A DNA stretch of 64,000 bases from Brevibacillus invocatus (GCF_003710915.1 NZ_RHHR01000009.1:237459-301458); one strand, 5' to 3'; shown: positions 17,366 to 26,675, numbered from the stretch's first letter. Program-made: numbers and translations. The notes: a model not told the origin generated them from the sequence alone.

Positions 17366-19156
17366 CTAGACGATGTAGTCTACAAAAACGGATTTGTTCA
17401 CGCTCGACAGCGAAATCTTGATTCTGTCGTTTTTCTTCAATTCCTTGCCTTTGCTGACATCCAGCACCCTTCCACCCTTTTCGATGCGGCAGGAGGAGCG
17501 ATTTTCGATGATCAGCGTATCGTTTTTCCCTGGCAGGAACACCACTTTGTCGGTTTCCTGGAATTCTGGTGCCAGCTGCAGGAGCTGGTGAAGCTTCACT
17601 TTTCCTTTAAATGCGTTCAGCTTCTTGTATTGCGGGTTGGATTTATCCCCTGTGTCCTCATCTACAATCTCGATGGCAATCTGTCCGATGAACCCCTTGT
17701 TCGCTTTGCGCCAAATGGAGAGCAGATAGAGAGCCAGCGCGACCAGTAAGATCACAATGAGTGCGATGATGACGACAGTGAGCCAAGGGAACGGTTCCTC
17801 TGTCGCTGCCGAATCCCCGGCTGGCGGCGGTGTCGGCGTAGTTGCCCCACCGGCAGCGGATGAGGCATCGACAGTCACTGGCGGTGTTTCGCGATAAAAG
17901 CTGGTATCCTCAGCCTTGATTCTGATTTCGTATTTGTGGTCGGCTGGAATCGTAAAGCTGCCTTCAAAACCGCTACCCGTGTTCGTGATTTCCACTTCGC
18001 TCGTCTTTTGATCGGTAAGGTCGTTGATCAGCAGCGTCGCCTTCATCTGGTTGTACAGCTCTGGGCTCGCGACCTTTTGTCCGTTGCTGGCGAGTGCGGC
18101 TTTGACAGGAATGACGTCCCCGGCTTTAAATGCGTTACTCGCGATCGGCTCCATCTCTAATTGCAGATCATAGTTGAATATCATGTTGATGTCGATCTTG
18201 TCCTGCGGTACCCCTTTTACCTGCAGATTCCACTCACCCTGCTGCGGCTTGACGATTTTGATCATCGAATACGCACTGGAACGGGAGAAGCGAACCTGAT
18301 CGGACGGAATATGTATCTCCTTGCCCGAAGGATCAAACAATTTTACTTCAACCGATTTTTGCGACATGATCGAAATATTGGCTTCCATCACATTGGCGTT
18401 CGGAATGGGAATCGCCACGTCCTGGATCTGGCCGTTGGACGTAAAGTTCGTGATCGGAACCACCTTTAGCTTCAGATGGTTGGCAAAAATTTCGCTCAAT
18501 ATTTGCGGCAGATTGTCTGCTGTGCTCGTCTCGAAGAATTTTCCGTTCGTCTCCTTGGCGATTTGCTCCAGCGTCGTGCGATTCAATTGTCCGTCAGCGT
18601 TGAGTCCAATCGTGTAGATCGGGTACCCCTTGCTTTTCGCTTGCTGAATGGAGTCTTGCAAATCCTGGTCTGACATCGCTTGTGTACGGTTGGATGCTTC
18701 ATTCAGGTAGTTGTTTCCGTCTGCCAAAAGAACGATGATCGGGGAGTTGGCGCGATCACGTCCGGCATCCAGAATTTTCACTGCTTCCTTTACCCCGACT
18801 GAGATATCGGTGTAAGCCCCTTTTTGCAGGCTGTCGATAAACGCTTTGATTTCGTTCTTGTCTTGCTCGGAATTGACCTGAATCATGGCCTTTTCCCGTT
18901 CAATTTTATCCGTATAAGAGATAATTCCGATTTTGTTCGCCTGTATCGACGTCATGTCGACGAACATTTTCATCGCTTCGTTGCTTACTTTGTTTTTATC
19001 ACTCTGGCTCATGGAGTTGCTGACGTCTACGACCAATACAGCATCCATATTACTTCCACTGGTCCCGGCAAAAACCAGGTTCGCGCCTGTCATTACAGAA
19101 CCCAGCAGAAGCGCCACACATAACAGATTTCGAACCAGCTTACTGAGTCGGATCAT
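17366..19156 (-). CDS. Secreted-membrane VWA receptor-like protein
   Basis: A 596-aa type I membrane protein: signal peptide (1-30, cleavage after VFA), VWA domain with MIDAS loop DVSNS (44-48), the YTDIS threonine loop and VLLADGNN, two beta-sandwich regions (about 225-430), a Thr/Pro linker, one membrane helix (about 457-482) and a cytoplasmic beta-rich tail of 114 residues. The tail (RSSCRIEKGG, KKNDRIKI) could be a divergent FHA-like or ubiquitin-like fold. The protein could link an outside ligand to the cytoplasmic tubulin/GTPase parts. It is the first gene of the seven-gene minus operon, with AGGGG before the ATG. The long divergent intergenic region upstream should hold the promoters. 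Confidence 0.85.
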   Translation of the reverse strand: MIRLSKLVRNLLCVALLLGSVMTGANLVFAGTSGSNMDAVLVVDVSNSMSQSDKNKVSNEAMKMFVDMTSIQANKIGIISYTDKIEREKAMIQVNSEQDKNEIKAFIDSLQKGAYTDISVGVKEAVKILDAGRDRANSPIIVLLADGNNYLNEASNRTQAMSDQDLQDSIQQAKSKGYPIYTIGLNADGQLNRTTLEQIAKETNGKFFETSTADNLPQILSEIFANHLKLKVVPITNFTSNGQIQDVAIPIPNANVMEANISIMSQKSVEVKLFDPSGKEIHIPSDQVRFSRSSAYSMIKIVKPQQGEWNLQVKGVPQDKIDINMIFNYDLQLEMEPIASNAFKAGDVIPVKAALASNGQKVASPELYNQMKATLLINDLTDQKTSEVEITNTGSGFEGSFTIPADHKYEIRIKAEDTSFYRETPPVTVDASSAAGGATTPTPPPAGDSAATEEPFPWLTVVIIALIVILLVALALYLLSIWRKANKGFIGQIAIEIVDEDTGDKSNPQYKKLNAFKGKVKLHQLLQLAPEFQETDKVVFLPGKNDTLIIENRSSCRIEKGGRVLDVSKGKELKKNDRIKISLSSVNKSVFVDYIV

Positions 19157-19359
19157 CTGTGAACCCCTCCACTGTTTTTTCTTTGACCTCTCTTGCCAAT
19201 TGTTGAGAATCGTTGCAAATAAAGGAGCATTATGACAATATTACCACTATATTGAGGAGCCCTAGTAGAAAAAAAGCTATTTTTACCTCCCTATTACGTA
19301 TTACGATACGGGTAGGCCTTTTGTTGCAAAATTCGACAAGAACTTGATGGAGGAAATTT
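19157..19359. promoter_or_regulatory. Divergent promoter region of the VWA/tubulin/GTPase module
   Basis: These 203 bases separate the two divergent arms of the module. The stretch is AT-rich with GTTGCAAA repeated in direct orientation near 19212 and 19323. I could not fix a convincing -35/-10 pair on either strand, so promoter positions remain unassigned. Confidence 0.45.
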
Positions 19360-19509
19360 ATGCTAACCTACTTTCTTCTGTCCGCAGCTGTGCTGCTACT
19401 GGTTTTTCGCTTGCTGAAGCTATTGAAATGGAAGCGTCAAAATCCCTCCGAACAACAGATTGATCAGCATCTTCACGATCTGTTGAACAGGAAGAAGGAA
19501 CTACCATGA
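19360..19509 (+). CDS. 49-aa single-pass membrane peptide
   Basis: A short gene with a strong ribosome site (TGGAGGAAATTT before ATG). The N-terminal 22 residues are hydrophobic (MLTYFLLSAAVLLLVFRLLK), followed by a basic and polar tail rich in K, R, H and Q ending in NRKKELP. It would insert with the tail in the cytoplasm. The stop TGA overlaps the ATG of the zinc-ribbon membrane gene (ATGA), which is strong evidence that it is translated. No homologue is recognised. It is the first gene of the plus-strand arm of the module. Confidence 0.72.
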   Translation: MLTYFLLSAAVLLLVFRLLKLLKWKRQNPSEQQIDQHLHDLLNRKKELP

Positions 19510-20441
19510 AGAAACGAATCGGCGTCCAATTTCGCAAAACGCATAAAACCGCACACGTCTTCGAACGTTTGAAAGCCTGCAGGCACTGCCACACCTACCA
19601 CGTGCTCTGGGAGACAGAATGCAGCGTTTGCGGGCGAGAGTATCAGCCCGTTCGCGAGATTTCAGCCAAAGTAACCAGACGCTACGTGCAGACCCGCTTC
19701 CTGTTGCTCGCGCTTTTTGTTTGTCTGGCGATTCTTAGCGCAGACACACTGCTGCAGATTGGTGTTGCCATTGGCGGAGGCATCGTTTTATCCGCGCTCT
19801 TTTTTGTCTTGCAAAAAAAATACGGAATCTATGAAAAAAATCGGGACTTCCTCCGTTATTTGACGCAAGAGACCGAGAACATCAAGAAATCCTTGCTGAA
19901 GCAGCAGGAGGAAATCGGTGCCGATGTAAAGGCGGAGCGCTTCAAGGACGCTTATGAAAAGATTCGGGAAGTGAGCCACTTCCTGCATTCCGATACGATC
20001 AAAATCCGCAAAATCATGTATTTGAACCACTTCATTCTGCGTAAAGACATGGAGCTGGAGCTGGATTCTCTCATTCCCTCCACCTACGATAAGGATTTCG
20101 TCGAGTATTTGCGCGAAGTGATCAAAGTAAAGCCCGAGCTGGTCAAACGATCCGTGCTCACCTACGTCAGTCGTTACAAAAGCCGAATCCTTCTGCATGA
20201 AAACGGAGAACAGCTGATCGGCCAGGTAGCAGGAGCTGCCCTGAGGATGAGTGCTTATGCGGAAGAGTTCCAGGACCTCATCATCGAATTCATCGACTAT
20301 TTGCCACGGGAGCGCCTGCTTCGTCTCGCCAGGATGGTGAGCAATCATCGCCAGCCAGGCTGGGAGCGCTTGGAGGAGGCTACCAAAAGGCGAATTGAGA
20401 CGCACTACTCCTTTGATCCCGACTTCAATAGCGTTTTGTGA
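19506..20441 (+). CDS. Zinc-ribbon membrane protein
   Basis: A 311-aa protein starting with a zinc ribbon (CRHC at 25-28, CSVC at 39-42) that is followed by two membrane helices (about 64-80 and 83-103) and then a 200-residue cytoplasmic helical domain (KNRDFLRYLTQETENIKKSLL, HFILRKDMELELDSL and so on). No enzymatic motif is seen. The zinc ribbon echoes the one in the GTPase of the opposite arm. It is translationally coupled to the 49-aa peptide gene and followed 14 bp later by the SH3 protein gene. A membrane anchor or assembly factor is likely; this is inference. Confidence 0.72.
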   Translation: MKKRIGVQFRKTHKTAHVFERLKACRHCHTYHVLWETECSVCGREYQPVREISAKVTRRYVQTRFLLLALFVCLAILSADTLLQIGVAIGGGIVLSALFFVLQKKYGIYEKNRDFLRYLTQETENIKKSLLKQQEEIGADVKAERFKDAYEKIREVSHFLHSDTIKIRKIMYLNHFILRKDMELELDSLIPSTYDKDFVEYLREVIKVKPELVKRSVLTYVSRYKSRILLHENGEQLIGQVAGAALRMSAYAEEFQDLIIEFIDYLPRERLLRLARMVSNHRQPGWERLEEATKRRIETHYSFDPDFNSVL

Positions 20442-20455
20442 AGGAGGTTCTTGCT

Positions 20456-22270
20456 ATGAAAATCATCTCTCCCTATCAAAAGTCGCTGTGGGTCCGAAAT
20501 CTTCTTCTCGTGCTCGTCGCCATTGCTCTGATCGGTGTTTCCGTCAAAATCGTGCAGAGCTATCAAAAATCGTTGCTGATGGCGCAGGCCAAGGACCATT
20601 ACGAGTCTCAAAACCTGTTGTTGGCTGAGGAAACCTATGCAAAGGCAAGTGAGATTTCTGCCATTCATTATGAAGAAGAACCGTGGAGTGCCCTGTTGTC
20701 CCGACTAACTCCCGTACGGCTGGAGCTAGAATCCCTGGCTCGGGATGTACAATTCGCTATTCAACAGAACGATCCGGATCAAGCTCAGGCAGCCTACCAA
20801 AGCTATCAATCCTTAAAACAACAAGCGGCAAAGGACGACAATCAGGTTGCTTCCTTTTTCCATCAGATCGCTCAGCGCCTTGCCATTGAAAATCAACTCG
20901 GTCAGTACTATCAGCAAGCGATGAAAGACGCCAAGGGGCAGCTGCAAGCCAATCTGGACCAGAAACAGTATAAAAATCATTCGTTTATCCATACGCTGGC
21001 GACAATCCCAGACGAATATTACGGGGGCAAAGATAAAAAAGAGGCGGAGCTGGAAGCACTCTTCCTGCGCTACGAGCGAACCAAGCTGCGTGATTTGTCT
21101 GCTGACGGTACGTTTTTCGAGGTCATCACAAGCTTTGCGAACAGCCGCAGCGAATATGCCAAGGCGAACTTTCCTACGGATTGGCTAATCACCCTGCTTG
21201 AACGATATGCCAAAGAGGAGATCAATCAGACCATCCGCCAGCAGGACCTGGGTGAATTCGTCAGTCGCGCGAAAGCTTACCTGGAGCTGAAAAGCTTCCT
21301 CCCTTCCCAATCGGAAGTGGTGGAAATGATCGAAAAGCATCTGAAAGAGCAATTTCGCAAGGCCGAACAATATGTAAAAACGAACCATTTTGAAAAAGCA
21401 ATCGAGCTGTTCCAAGAGTTAAGCCGCCTGGAGGATATCACCGAGCAGCTGTCTGAACTGGAGCAGCGCTGGACTTCCTATGATCCTGGACGATTGCTGC
21501 AGGCTCAATTTCCAGACAAGGCGCTCCAAACACTCATGACTGGCAAGGAGCTATGGGGAGCGCAAGCATATGCCATCGGATGGGATGAAACCGACGGACA
21601 TCTCTACATGGCGGCGAGTATGGAGGACGGCTCCACGATCAAGCTGGATCAAGCTCTGTCGCTAGATCGTCAATCTGTCATTTTCTCGCTGTCGGAGATG
21701 CTTGGCTCCAAAGAAAATCCTGTCCTCGTCGCGGAATCTGCGGGTAAAGAGCGCGCCTACTCCTATCTCGGCCTTGTTCCCGACCTGTCCAGAGCGACTT
21801 TCGTCAAGCGCTGGCAATTGGAAGCAGATGGCTGGGAAGCGCAAAGCACCGACCAGATCCTTGTGAAAAACCCGGTCGGTGAGGGGGAGCGTGAAATCGC
21901 GCACTTCGTACTGAAGGATTCAGGACTCGAGTACAAGGAAAAATGGGCGGATTACCTGGTGGATTCGGATGAAACGCAAGAGGAAACAAGCGAACAGGAA
22001 AAAGGGCCGACTGAACAAACCGAAACTGACCAGATACCAGACACCCCTGCTGCCAGCGAAAAGCCCGCTGATATTCCTGCCGACATCCCTGCCAACATCC
22101 CTAGCGGGCGCACGTTTGATGTATACGCAGGACCAGGCGAAGAACATGCCATGATCGGTCAGGTAATCGAAGGAAGCTATCAAGTCATCTCCAGTCAGAG
22201 CGGCTGGCAGCTGATTCATTACGGAGGATCTGAAGGCTGGATCCGCGCTTTGCCTCCGAATAGCCAATAA
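20456..22270 (+). CDS. Membrane-anchored helical-repeat protein with C-terminal SH3b domain
   Basis: A 604-aa protein. Start ATG 20456 follows AAGGAGG; an upstream in-frame GTG at 20438 lies before this ribosome site and is rejected. A membrane helix at about 10-30 (NLLLVLVAIALIGVSVKIV) is followed by 350 residues of TPR-like helices (AKDHYESQNLLLAEETYAKA), a beta-rich section (about 355-490), an acidic Pro-rich linker (about 500-550) and an SH3b domain (FDVYAGPGEEHAMIGQVIEGSYQVI to the end). SH3b domains bind peptidoglycan or peptides, so the C-terminus is probably outside. It is the last gene of the plus arm. Confidence 0.72.
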   Translation: MKIISPYQKSLWVRNLLLVLVAIALIGVSVKIVQSYQKSLLMAQAKDHYESQNLLLAEETYAKASEISAIHYEEEPWSALLSRLTPVRLELESLARDVQFAIQQNDPDQAQAAYQSYQSLKQQAAKDDNQVASFFHQIAQRLAIENQLGQYYQQAMKDAKGQLQANLDQKQYKNHSFIHTLATIPDEYYGGKDKKEAELEALFLRYERTKLRDLSADGTFFEVITSFANSRSEYAKANFPTDWLITLLERYAKEEINQTIRQQDLGEFVSRAKAYLELKSFLPSQSEVVEMIEKHLKEQFRKAEQYVKTNHFEKAIELFQELSRLEDITEQLSELEQRWTSYDPGRLLQAQFPDKALQTLMTGKELWGAQAYAIGWDETDGHLYMAASMEDGSTIKLDQALSLDRQSVIFSLSEMLGSKENPVLVAESAGKERAYSYLGLVPDLSRATFVKRWQLEADGWEAQSTDQILVKNPVGEGEREIAHFVLKDSGLEYKEKWADYLVDSDETQEETSEQEKGPTEQTETDQIPDTPAASEKPADIPADIPANIPSGRTFDVYAGPGEEHAMIGQVIEGSYQVISSQSGWQLIHYGGSEGWIRALPPNSQ

Positions 22271-22363
22271 TCTCCCAAGCTCGCGAAACAAAGCGCTATA
22301 ATAAACGTCTAACGCTTATTAAGAGTTTTAGCGCAAAACTAACGTGTTGGAGGATTCACACAA

Positions 22364-23968
22364 ATGAAATGGCGGAAGTGGTTAACCTTTTTACTGTTGT
22401 TCGTGCTTTGTGTTTCGGCTATTGGCGCCCCAGCACAGGCACAAAGCTCTCCTGTGATCAGCATCTTCTTAGATGGACAACAGGTACATAGCGATGTCTC
22501 CCCGTACATTATTCCAAAGGTGAACGTAACGATGGTTCCCCTGCGGGTAATCAGTGAAAGCCTGGGGGCGGAAGTCTACTGGGATGGACAGTCCCAAACC
22601 GCTACCATCATCAAGGATGATACCGTGCTCTCCATGACTATGAATCAAAAATTCGCATGGGTAAACAACGGTCAAATGCCGCTGGATGCTTCTGTAGAAA
22701 ACAGAGCGGGCAGAACGATGGTTCCGCTTCGTTTTGTCTCGGAACAGCTCGGCTTGCAGGTAAACTGGAATCAGTCCACTCGCACGATTACCTTGTTGAC
22801 TGGCGATGTCGCAGTGCAGCAGCCTGAACCCATTCCTCAGGATGTGATCACCCAGCCACAGCCTCATAACCCGAGCACACTGAGAGGCGTATGGGTGTCC
22901 ACCGTGTACAATCTCGACTGGCCTTCTGCCGGTTCTTATGGGAATCAAGAAAAACAAAAGCAGGAATACGTGAAAATGCTCGACGAACTGCAGGATATGG
23001 GTATGAATGCCGTCTTTGTACAGGTGCGACCTGCCGGCGATGCCCTGTATCCATCCAGTCTCGTTCCCTGGAGCAAATACCTGACTGGAACACAAGGAAA
23101 AGACCCGGGATATGACCCGGTTGCTTTCATGATTGAGGAGACCCACAGACGCGGCATGCAGTTCCACGCCTGGTTCAACCCGTTCCGTGCAACGACAGAA
23201 GCCAAAACCGACATACTAGCAGCCAACAGCGTGGTGAAAAAGTATCCGCAGTGGATCGTCAATTCCAGCAACAAGCTGTACATCAATCCGGGTATTCCGG
23301 AAGCGCGTCAACACATTATTGCCACCATTATGGAGGTTGTGAATCGTTACGATATTGACGGCGTTCATCTGGACGATTACTTCTATCCGTCCAATGGCAC
23401 CTTTCCTGACGATGCGACCTTTGGTGCCTACGGCAACGGCTTCACGAACAAAGCCGAATGGCGCCGCTACAATATCAATCAGTTCGTACAGCAGCTGGAT
23501 CAGTCGATCAAGAGCGTGAAGCCACAGGTTCAGTTCGGCATCAGTCCGTTCGGCGTATGGCGCAACATCGCCAACGATTCGACCGGATCGGATACCAAAG
23601 CGGGAGTCACCGCCTACGACCACATGCATGCGGACGTACGCACCTGGATTCAGCATGGCTGGATCGATTACGTGACACCGCAACTCTATTGGAGCCTGTC
23701 TTTTGCTCCAGCCCAGTACGACAAGCTCGTGACCTGGTGGTCCAATGAAGTACGCGGCACGGATGTCACCCTGTACATCGGACATGCCCCGTACAAGCTG
23801 GGTACCAATGAAGCAGGCTGGCAAAATGCGCAGGAGATCATCAACCAGCTGAATTACAACACCTTGCATCCGGAAGTAAAAGGAAGCATCTTCTTCAGCG
23901 CCAAGGATTTGCGCAAAAATCCACTCGGCTTGATTCAAGAGCTTCGCAGCTACTACTTGACTCGTTAG
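22364..23968 (+). CDS. Secreted GHL10 glycoside hydrolase-like protein with stalk domain
   Basis: A 534-aa secreted protein: signal peptide (1-26, after AQA), a copper amine oxidase N-terminal-like stalk domain (about 30-145; ISIFLDGQQVHSDV, MVPLRVISESLGAEVYWDG, MVPLRFVSEQLGLQVNWN), then a GHL10 catalytic-like TIM barrel (LRGVWVSTVYNLDWPS, MNAVFVQVRPAGDALYPS, FHAWFNPFRA, YDIDGVHLDDYFYP, WIDYVTPQLYWS). The DGVHLDDYF segment supplies the expected acid residues. YngK of B. subtilis is the comparison. The substrate is probably a cell-wall or extracellular glycan. A GGAGG ribosome site and a TATAAT-like -10 at about 22309 indicate its own promoter. Confidence 0.88.
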   Translation: MKWRKWLTFLLLFVLCVSAIGAPAQAQSSPVISIFLDGQQVHSDVSPYIIPKVNVTMVPLRVISESLGAEVYWDGQSQTATIIKDDTVLSMTMNQKFAWVNNGQMPLDASVENRAGRTMVPLRFVSEQLGLQVNWNQSTRTITLLTGDVAVQQPEPIPQDVITQPQPHNPSTLRGVWVSTVYNLDWPSAGSYGNQEKQKQEYVKMLDELQDMGMNAVFVQVRPAGDALYPSSLVPWSKYLTGTQGKDPGYDPVAFMIEETHRRGMQFHAWFNPFRATTEAKTDILAANSVVKKYPQWIVNSSNKLYINPGIPEARQHIIATIMEVVNRYDIDGVHLDDYFYPSNGTFPDDATFGAYGNGFTNKAEWRRYNINQFVQQLDQSIKSVKPQVQFGISPFGVWRNIANDSTGSDTKAGVTAYDHMHADVRTWIQHGWIDYVTPQLYWSLSFAPAQYDKLVTWWSNEVRGTDVTLYIGHAPYKLGTNEAGWQNAQEIINQLNYNTLHPEVKGSIFFSAKDLRKNPLGLIQELRSYYLTR

Positions 23969-23980
23969 GAACAGTAAGAA

Positions 23981-24037
23981 AAGCCCCGCCACCTGAGAGC
24001 AGAGAACAGCTCACTCTGCATCGGGTTTGCGGGGCTT
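23981..24037. terminator. Bidirectional terminator between GHL10 and sigma factor genes
   Basis: AAGCCCCGC (23981-23989) pairs with GCGGGGCTT (24029-24037), enclosing a long loop. The hairpin lies between convergent genes and can serve both. Confidence 0.75.
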
Positions 24038-24042
24038 ATTCG

Positions 24043-25269
24043 TTATTTGCTCGTCAGGAACTCTTTCATCATCTTCCTAGCTGCTTCAACATCCCATTTG
24101 GGTGATTGGGTAGAAATTCGGTACTCCAGCTTGGCTCCCGTATGCTCTGTCACCCACACGATATCTTTCAGCACAGTCTCCCTCATCGGCTGCTCTGCAT
24201 AGAGGGCTTCGATCTGGTCGACAACCACTTTCTCCGTTCTTCTTTGATCCTGATTAACGTAATAAACCGTATTATCCGCTACACCCTCGATATTGGTGAT
24301 GGCTACCCGTATCGATTCTTCTCCTGCCGTGTACGTGACCGTGATATGGCTCAGCTGATCCGTCCACTGCAAGGGCTGCTGCACAAAATCCTGATCGGTC
24401 GCTTCCGCCAGCTTATACAGCTCTTCTTTGTCGTAATCACGATCTACCTCATACTCTACACTTCCAGCGGCAAACGCAAACCCGCCCGGAAGCTCCTGGG
24501 GGATCTCAAATTGTCCACCAACCTCCTGTTGCATGTCTTCCAGCTTGTTAAATTCAAACGGCTTTATAATCGTTTCGACGCTTTTCTTTGGATTATGCTC
24601 CTTGATGTAGACGGCTGCCACTGTTCCAGGAGCTATTTGCTCTTCGACTTCTGCCCTTTTTTGCATAAAGGCCAGCATCGTACCATCCGGGTCTTGGATG
24701 ATCGTGTTCGGTGCTTCTGTTGCATCCTTTTCCTGATAAATGACCTCGCCCTGTTCATTTTTCAATTGAAAGTACTCGACAGCGGCATAGGCCGTAGTAA
24801 CACTAGCGAGCAAACCGACTGTTTCTGCATGCTTCGCCCCTCCCTTCTCTTGAGGAGAATACGCGTATCTGAATATGGCTGCTGTGCGTTCGAATTTTTT
24901 GCGCAGGCTGGCCGCATTCTTGTTCATGATGAGGGCTATTTCTTCGTACGTTTTTTCTTCTACTCCTCGCAGGATCAGCAGGGTGCGTTCCTCCACCGAG
25001 AGTGTTGTCATGGCTAGGTATACCGGCTCGCTAAAATACACGTCCTCAATATGCTGATCAATCTGAGACTCCCCTCGTTCCGCACCTTGCAGGAAGGGAA
25101 GCAGCCGACTCCACTTTCTTTTGCGAATCAGGTCCATACAATGGTTAAAGGCAATTTTGTAGAGCCAGGCCGCAAATGGTATCATTCGATTGTATTTTTT
25201 AAGATTGCGATAAGCCTTGATGAAGACTTCCTGTGCAGCATCCTCTGCTTCCATCGCTTTGCTGTCCAC
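24043..25269 (-). CDS. ECF-type sigma factor with short N-terminus and long C-terminal domain
   Basis: A 408-aa protein. Start GTG 25269 (VDSKAMEAEDAAQEVF) has AAAGGAGGG six bases upstream. EDAAQEVFIKAYRNL and FAAWLYKIAFNHCMDLIRKRK are sigma region 2; LSVEERTLLILRGVEEKTYEEIALIMN is region 4. Normal ECF factors carry about 40-45 residues before the EDxxQEvF motif; here only about seven remain, so region 2.1 is missing. A terminator and the nos gene lie directly upstream, leaving no room for it. Residues about 150-408 form an extra domain, a possible membrane segment (about 165-185) plus a DUF4367-like region, of the kind seen in anti-sigma proteins. Either a deletion product or an unusual built-in sensor. 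Confidence 0.75.
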   Translation of the reverse strand: MDSKAMEAEDAAQEVFIKAYRNLKKYNRMIPFAAWLYKIAFNHCMDLIRKRKWSRLLPFLQGAERGESQIDQHIEDVYFSEPVYLAMTTLSVEERTLLILRGVEEKTYEEIALIMNKNAASLRKKFERTAAIFRYAYSPQEKGGAKHAETVGLLASVTTAYAAVEYFQLKNEQGEVIYQEKDATEAPNTIIQDPDGTMLAFMQKRAEVEEQIAPGTVAAVYIKEHNPKKSVETIIKPFEFNKLEDMQQEVGGQFEIPQELPGGFAFAAGSVEYEVDRDYDKEELYKLAEATDQDFVQQPLQWTDQLSHITVTYTAGEESIRVAITNIEGVADNTVYYVNQDQRRTEKVVVDQIEALYAEQPMRETVLKDIVWVTEHTGAKLEYRISTQSPKWDVEAARKMMKEFLTSK

Positions 25270-25329
25270 GCTCTCCCTCCTTTCAACTGGTATAACGTTG
25301 CAGGGTATCCTATATGTGACAAAATCCAA

Positions 25330-25362
25330 GAAAAAAGAAAATGCCCTGCGTAGAGGGCATTT
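25330..25362 (-). terminator. Terminator after nos
   Basis: AAATGCCCT pairs with AGGGCATTT around a six-base loop. On the minus strand it is followed by TTTCTTTTTT. It ends nos transcription 22 bases past the stop and isolates the sigma gene. Confidence 0.85.
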
Positions 25363-25384
25363 CTCAGGTGAAGGTAATCATCAT

Positions 25385-26524
25385 TTACTGTTCATGCATA
25401 GGGCAAGTCAGCCCCTTTACATGACTTGGACATGCCGCAGTACCAGGCTTGTCCTGATAAAAAAAGTTGGGCGATTCCATACGGTTGTCATAGGCACTGT
25501 GGAAAATATGCGTAGCTGCAGGCGAGATAGGTGGGATCAACCATGTCCAATCTCCAGTCATTTCCCTGCCCTCATTCTTTTCCCGCTGCTCAAAGCGCTG
25601 GAACTGCTGACTCGCTGTATGGTGATCGACAATCGACACGCCAGCCTCTTTGAAAGAGTGGAGAACCGCGATATTCAGCTCGATCAGCGCCTTGTCCTTC
25701 CACAGCGTGATTTCCCGACTGGTGTCCAGCCCCATGATCTCGGCCATTTTGGGCAGCATGTTGTAACGATCCTGATCGGCCAGATTTCTAGCACCGATCT
25801 CGGTTCCCATGTACCAGCCGTTGAACGGGGCTGCCAAATAATCGATACCGCCAATCTCCAATCGCATGTCAGAGACGACCGGGACCCCGTACCATTTCAA
25901 ATGCAGATCAGAAAACGCCGGATATTCCGGGTGCCGCAGCATGACCTCCAAGACCAATTGCTTGGGGATATCAAAATAACGCGGTGTTTTCTCTCCCATT
26001 TGCAAAACCAGCGGCAAGATATCAAAACGCGTCCGCTCCCCTTGCCAGCCCAGCTTCTCGCAAAGTCGGGTAAACTCGATCGATACAGGGTCTCCCAGCA
26101 CCCCACACTCTGTCTCATAGCCCGCATACCGGATCAATTGATGGTTCCAAATGCGCGGGCGGGGTCCTTCCCCTGCCGCAGGCGCAAAGATGGTGATAGA
26201 AGGTCGTATTTTCCCGTCATTGGTCGCGTACTCGATGTGGCGAAACAGCGCTTGTGCCATCTCCTCTTCACTTTTCACATGGCGTTCGTCAAACACCTGC
26301 AGCGACTCCCAAAAAAGGCGGCCGATACACCGATTGCTGTTGCGCCACGCCATTTTCGCCCCGTGTCTGAGTTCTTCTTCTGTATGAACATAAAAGCCCT
26401 TTGCGGCAAAGGACTTTCTGATTTCTTGCAGTCGCCCTTCTGTCTCTTGTGGCGTTTTGCCCAGTTCCATGTAGCAGGTGTGAATAAAGCGCTCTGCCGC
26501 TTCCATTCGTTGTTGATTGTTCAT
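25385..26524 (-). CDS. nos: Nitric oxide synthase oxygenase
   Basis: Cytoplasmic haem enzyme that makes NO and citrulline from arginine using electrons from a cellular reductase. It consists of the oxygenase domain only, as in Bacillus. [10 protein letters not shown] carries the haem-ligating cysteine (Cys66 from the start used). [29 protein letters not shown] and [14 protein letters not shown] (substrate-site Glu in the second) are conserved family blocks, and [17 protein letters not shown] lies in the pterin/dimer region. I use ATG 26524, with GAGGGTAGG before it, giving 379 aa; the 21-residue upstream extension has no ribosome site. Flavohemoglobin, the NO detoxifying enzyme, lies 20 kb away. 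Confidence 0.95.
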   Translation of the reverse strand: MNNQQRMEAAERFIHTCYMELGKTPQETEGRLQEIRKSFAAKGFYVHTEEELRHGAKMAWRNSNRCIGRLFWESLQVFDERHVKSEEEMAQALFRHIEYATNDGKIRPSITIFAPAAGEGPRPRIWNHQLIRYAGYETECGVLGDPVSIEFTRLCEKLGWQGERTRFDILPLVLQMGEKTPRYFDIPKQLVLEVMLRHPEYPAFSDLHLKWYGVPVVSDMRLEIGGIDYLAAPFNGWYMGTEIGARNLADQDRYNMLPKMAEIMGLDTSREITLWKDKALIELNIAVLHSFKEAGVSIVDHHTASQQFQRFEQREKNEGREMTGDWTWLIPPISPAATHIFHSAYDNRMESPNFFYQDKPGTAACPSHVKGLTCPMHEQ

Positions 26525-26675
26525 CCTACCCTCTTTTCCCGCTTTGCCTCCTTGAGAAGGCTTCACAGCGGATTCCATTCCTATCACGCATCCTCCTCAT
26601 TATAAGTTTCCAACTATGCAAATACCAATCACCTACGCCTTTCTTCACAGTTCTGTCAGAAAAGAAAAGGGTGAA

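Noticed and set aside
25217..26605. Long plus-strand open frame opposite nos
   Set aside because: The minus strand carries the clear nitric oxide synthase sequence.
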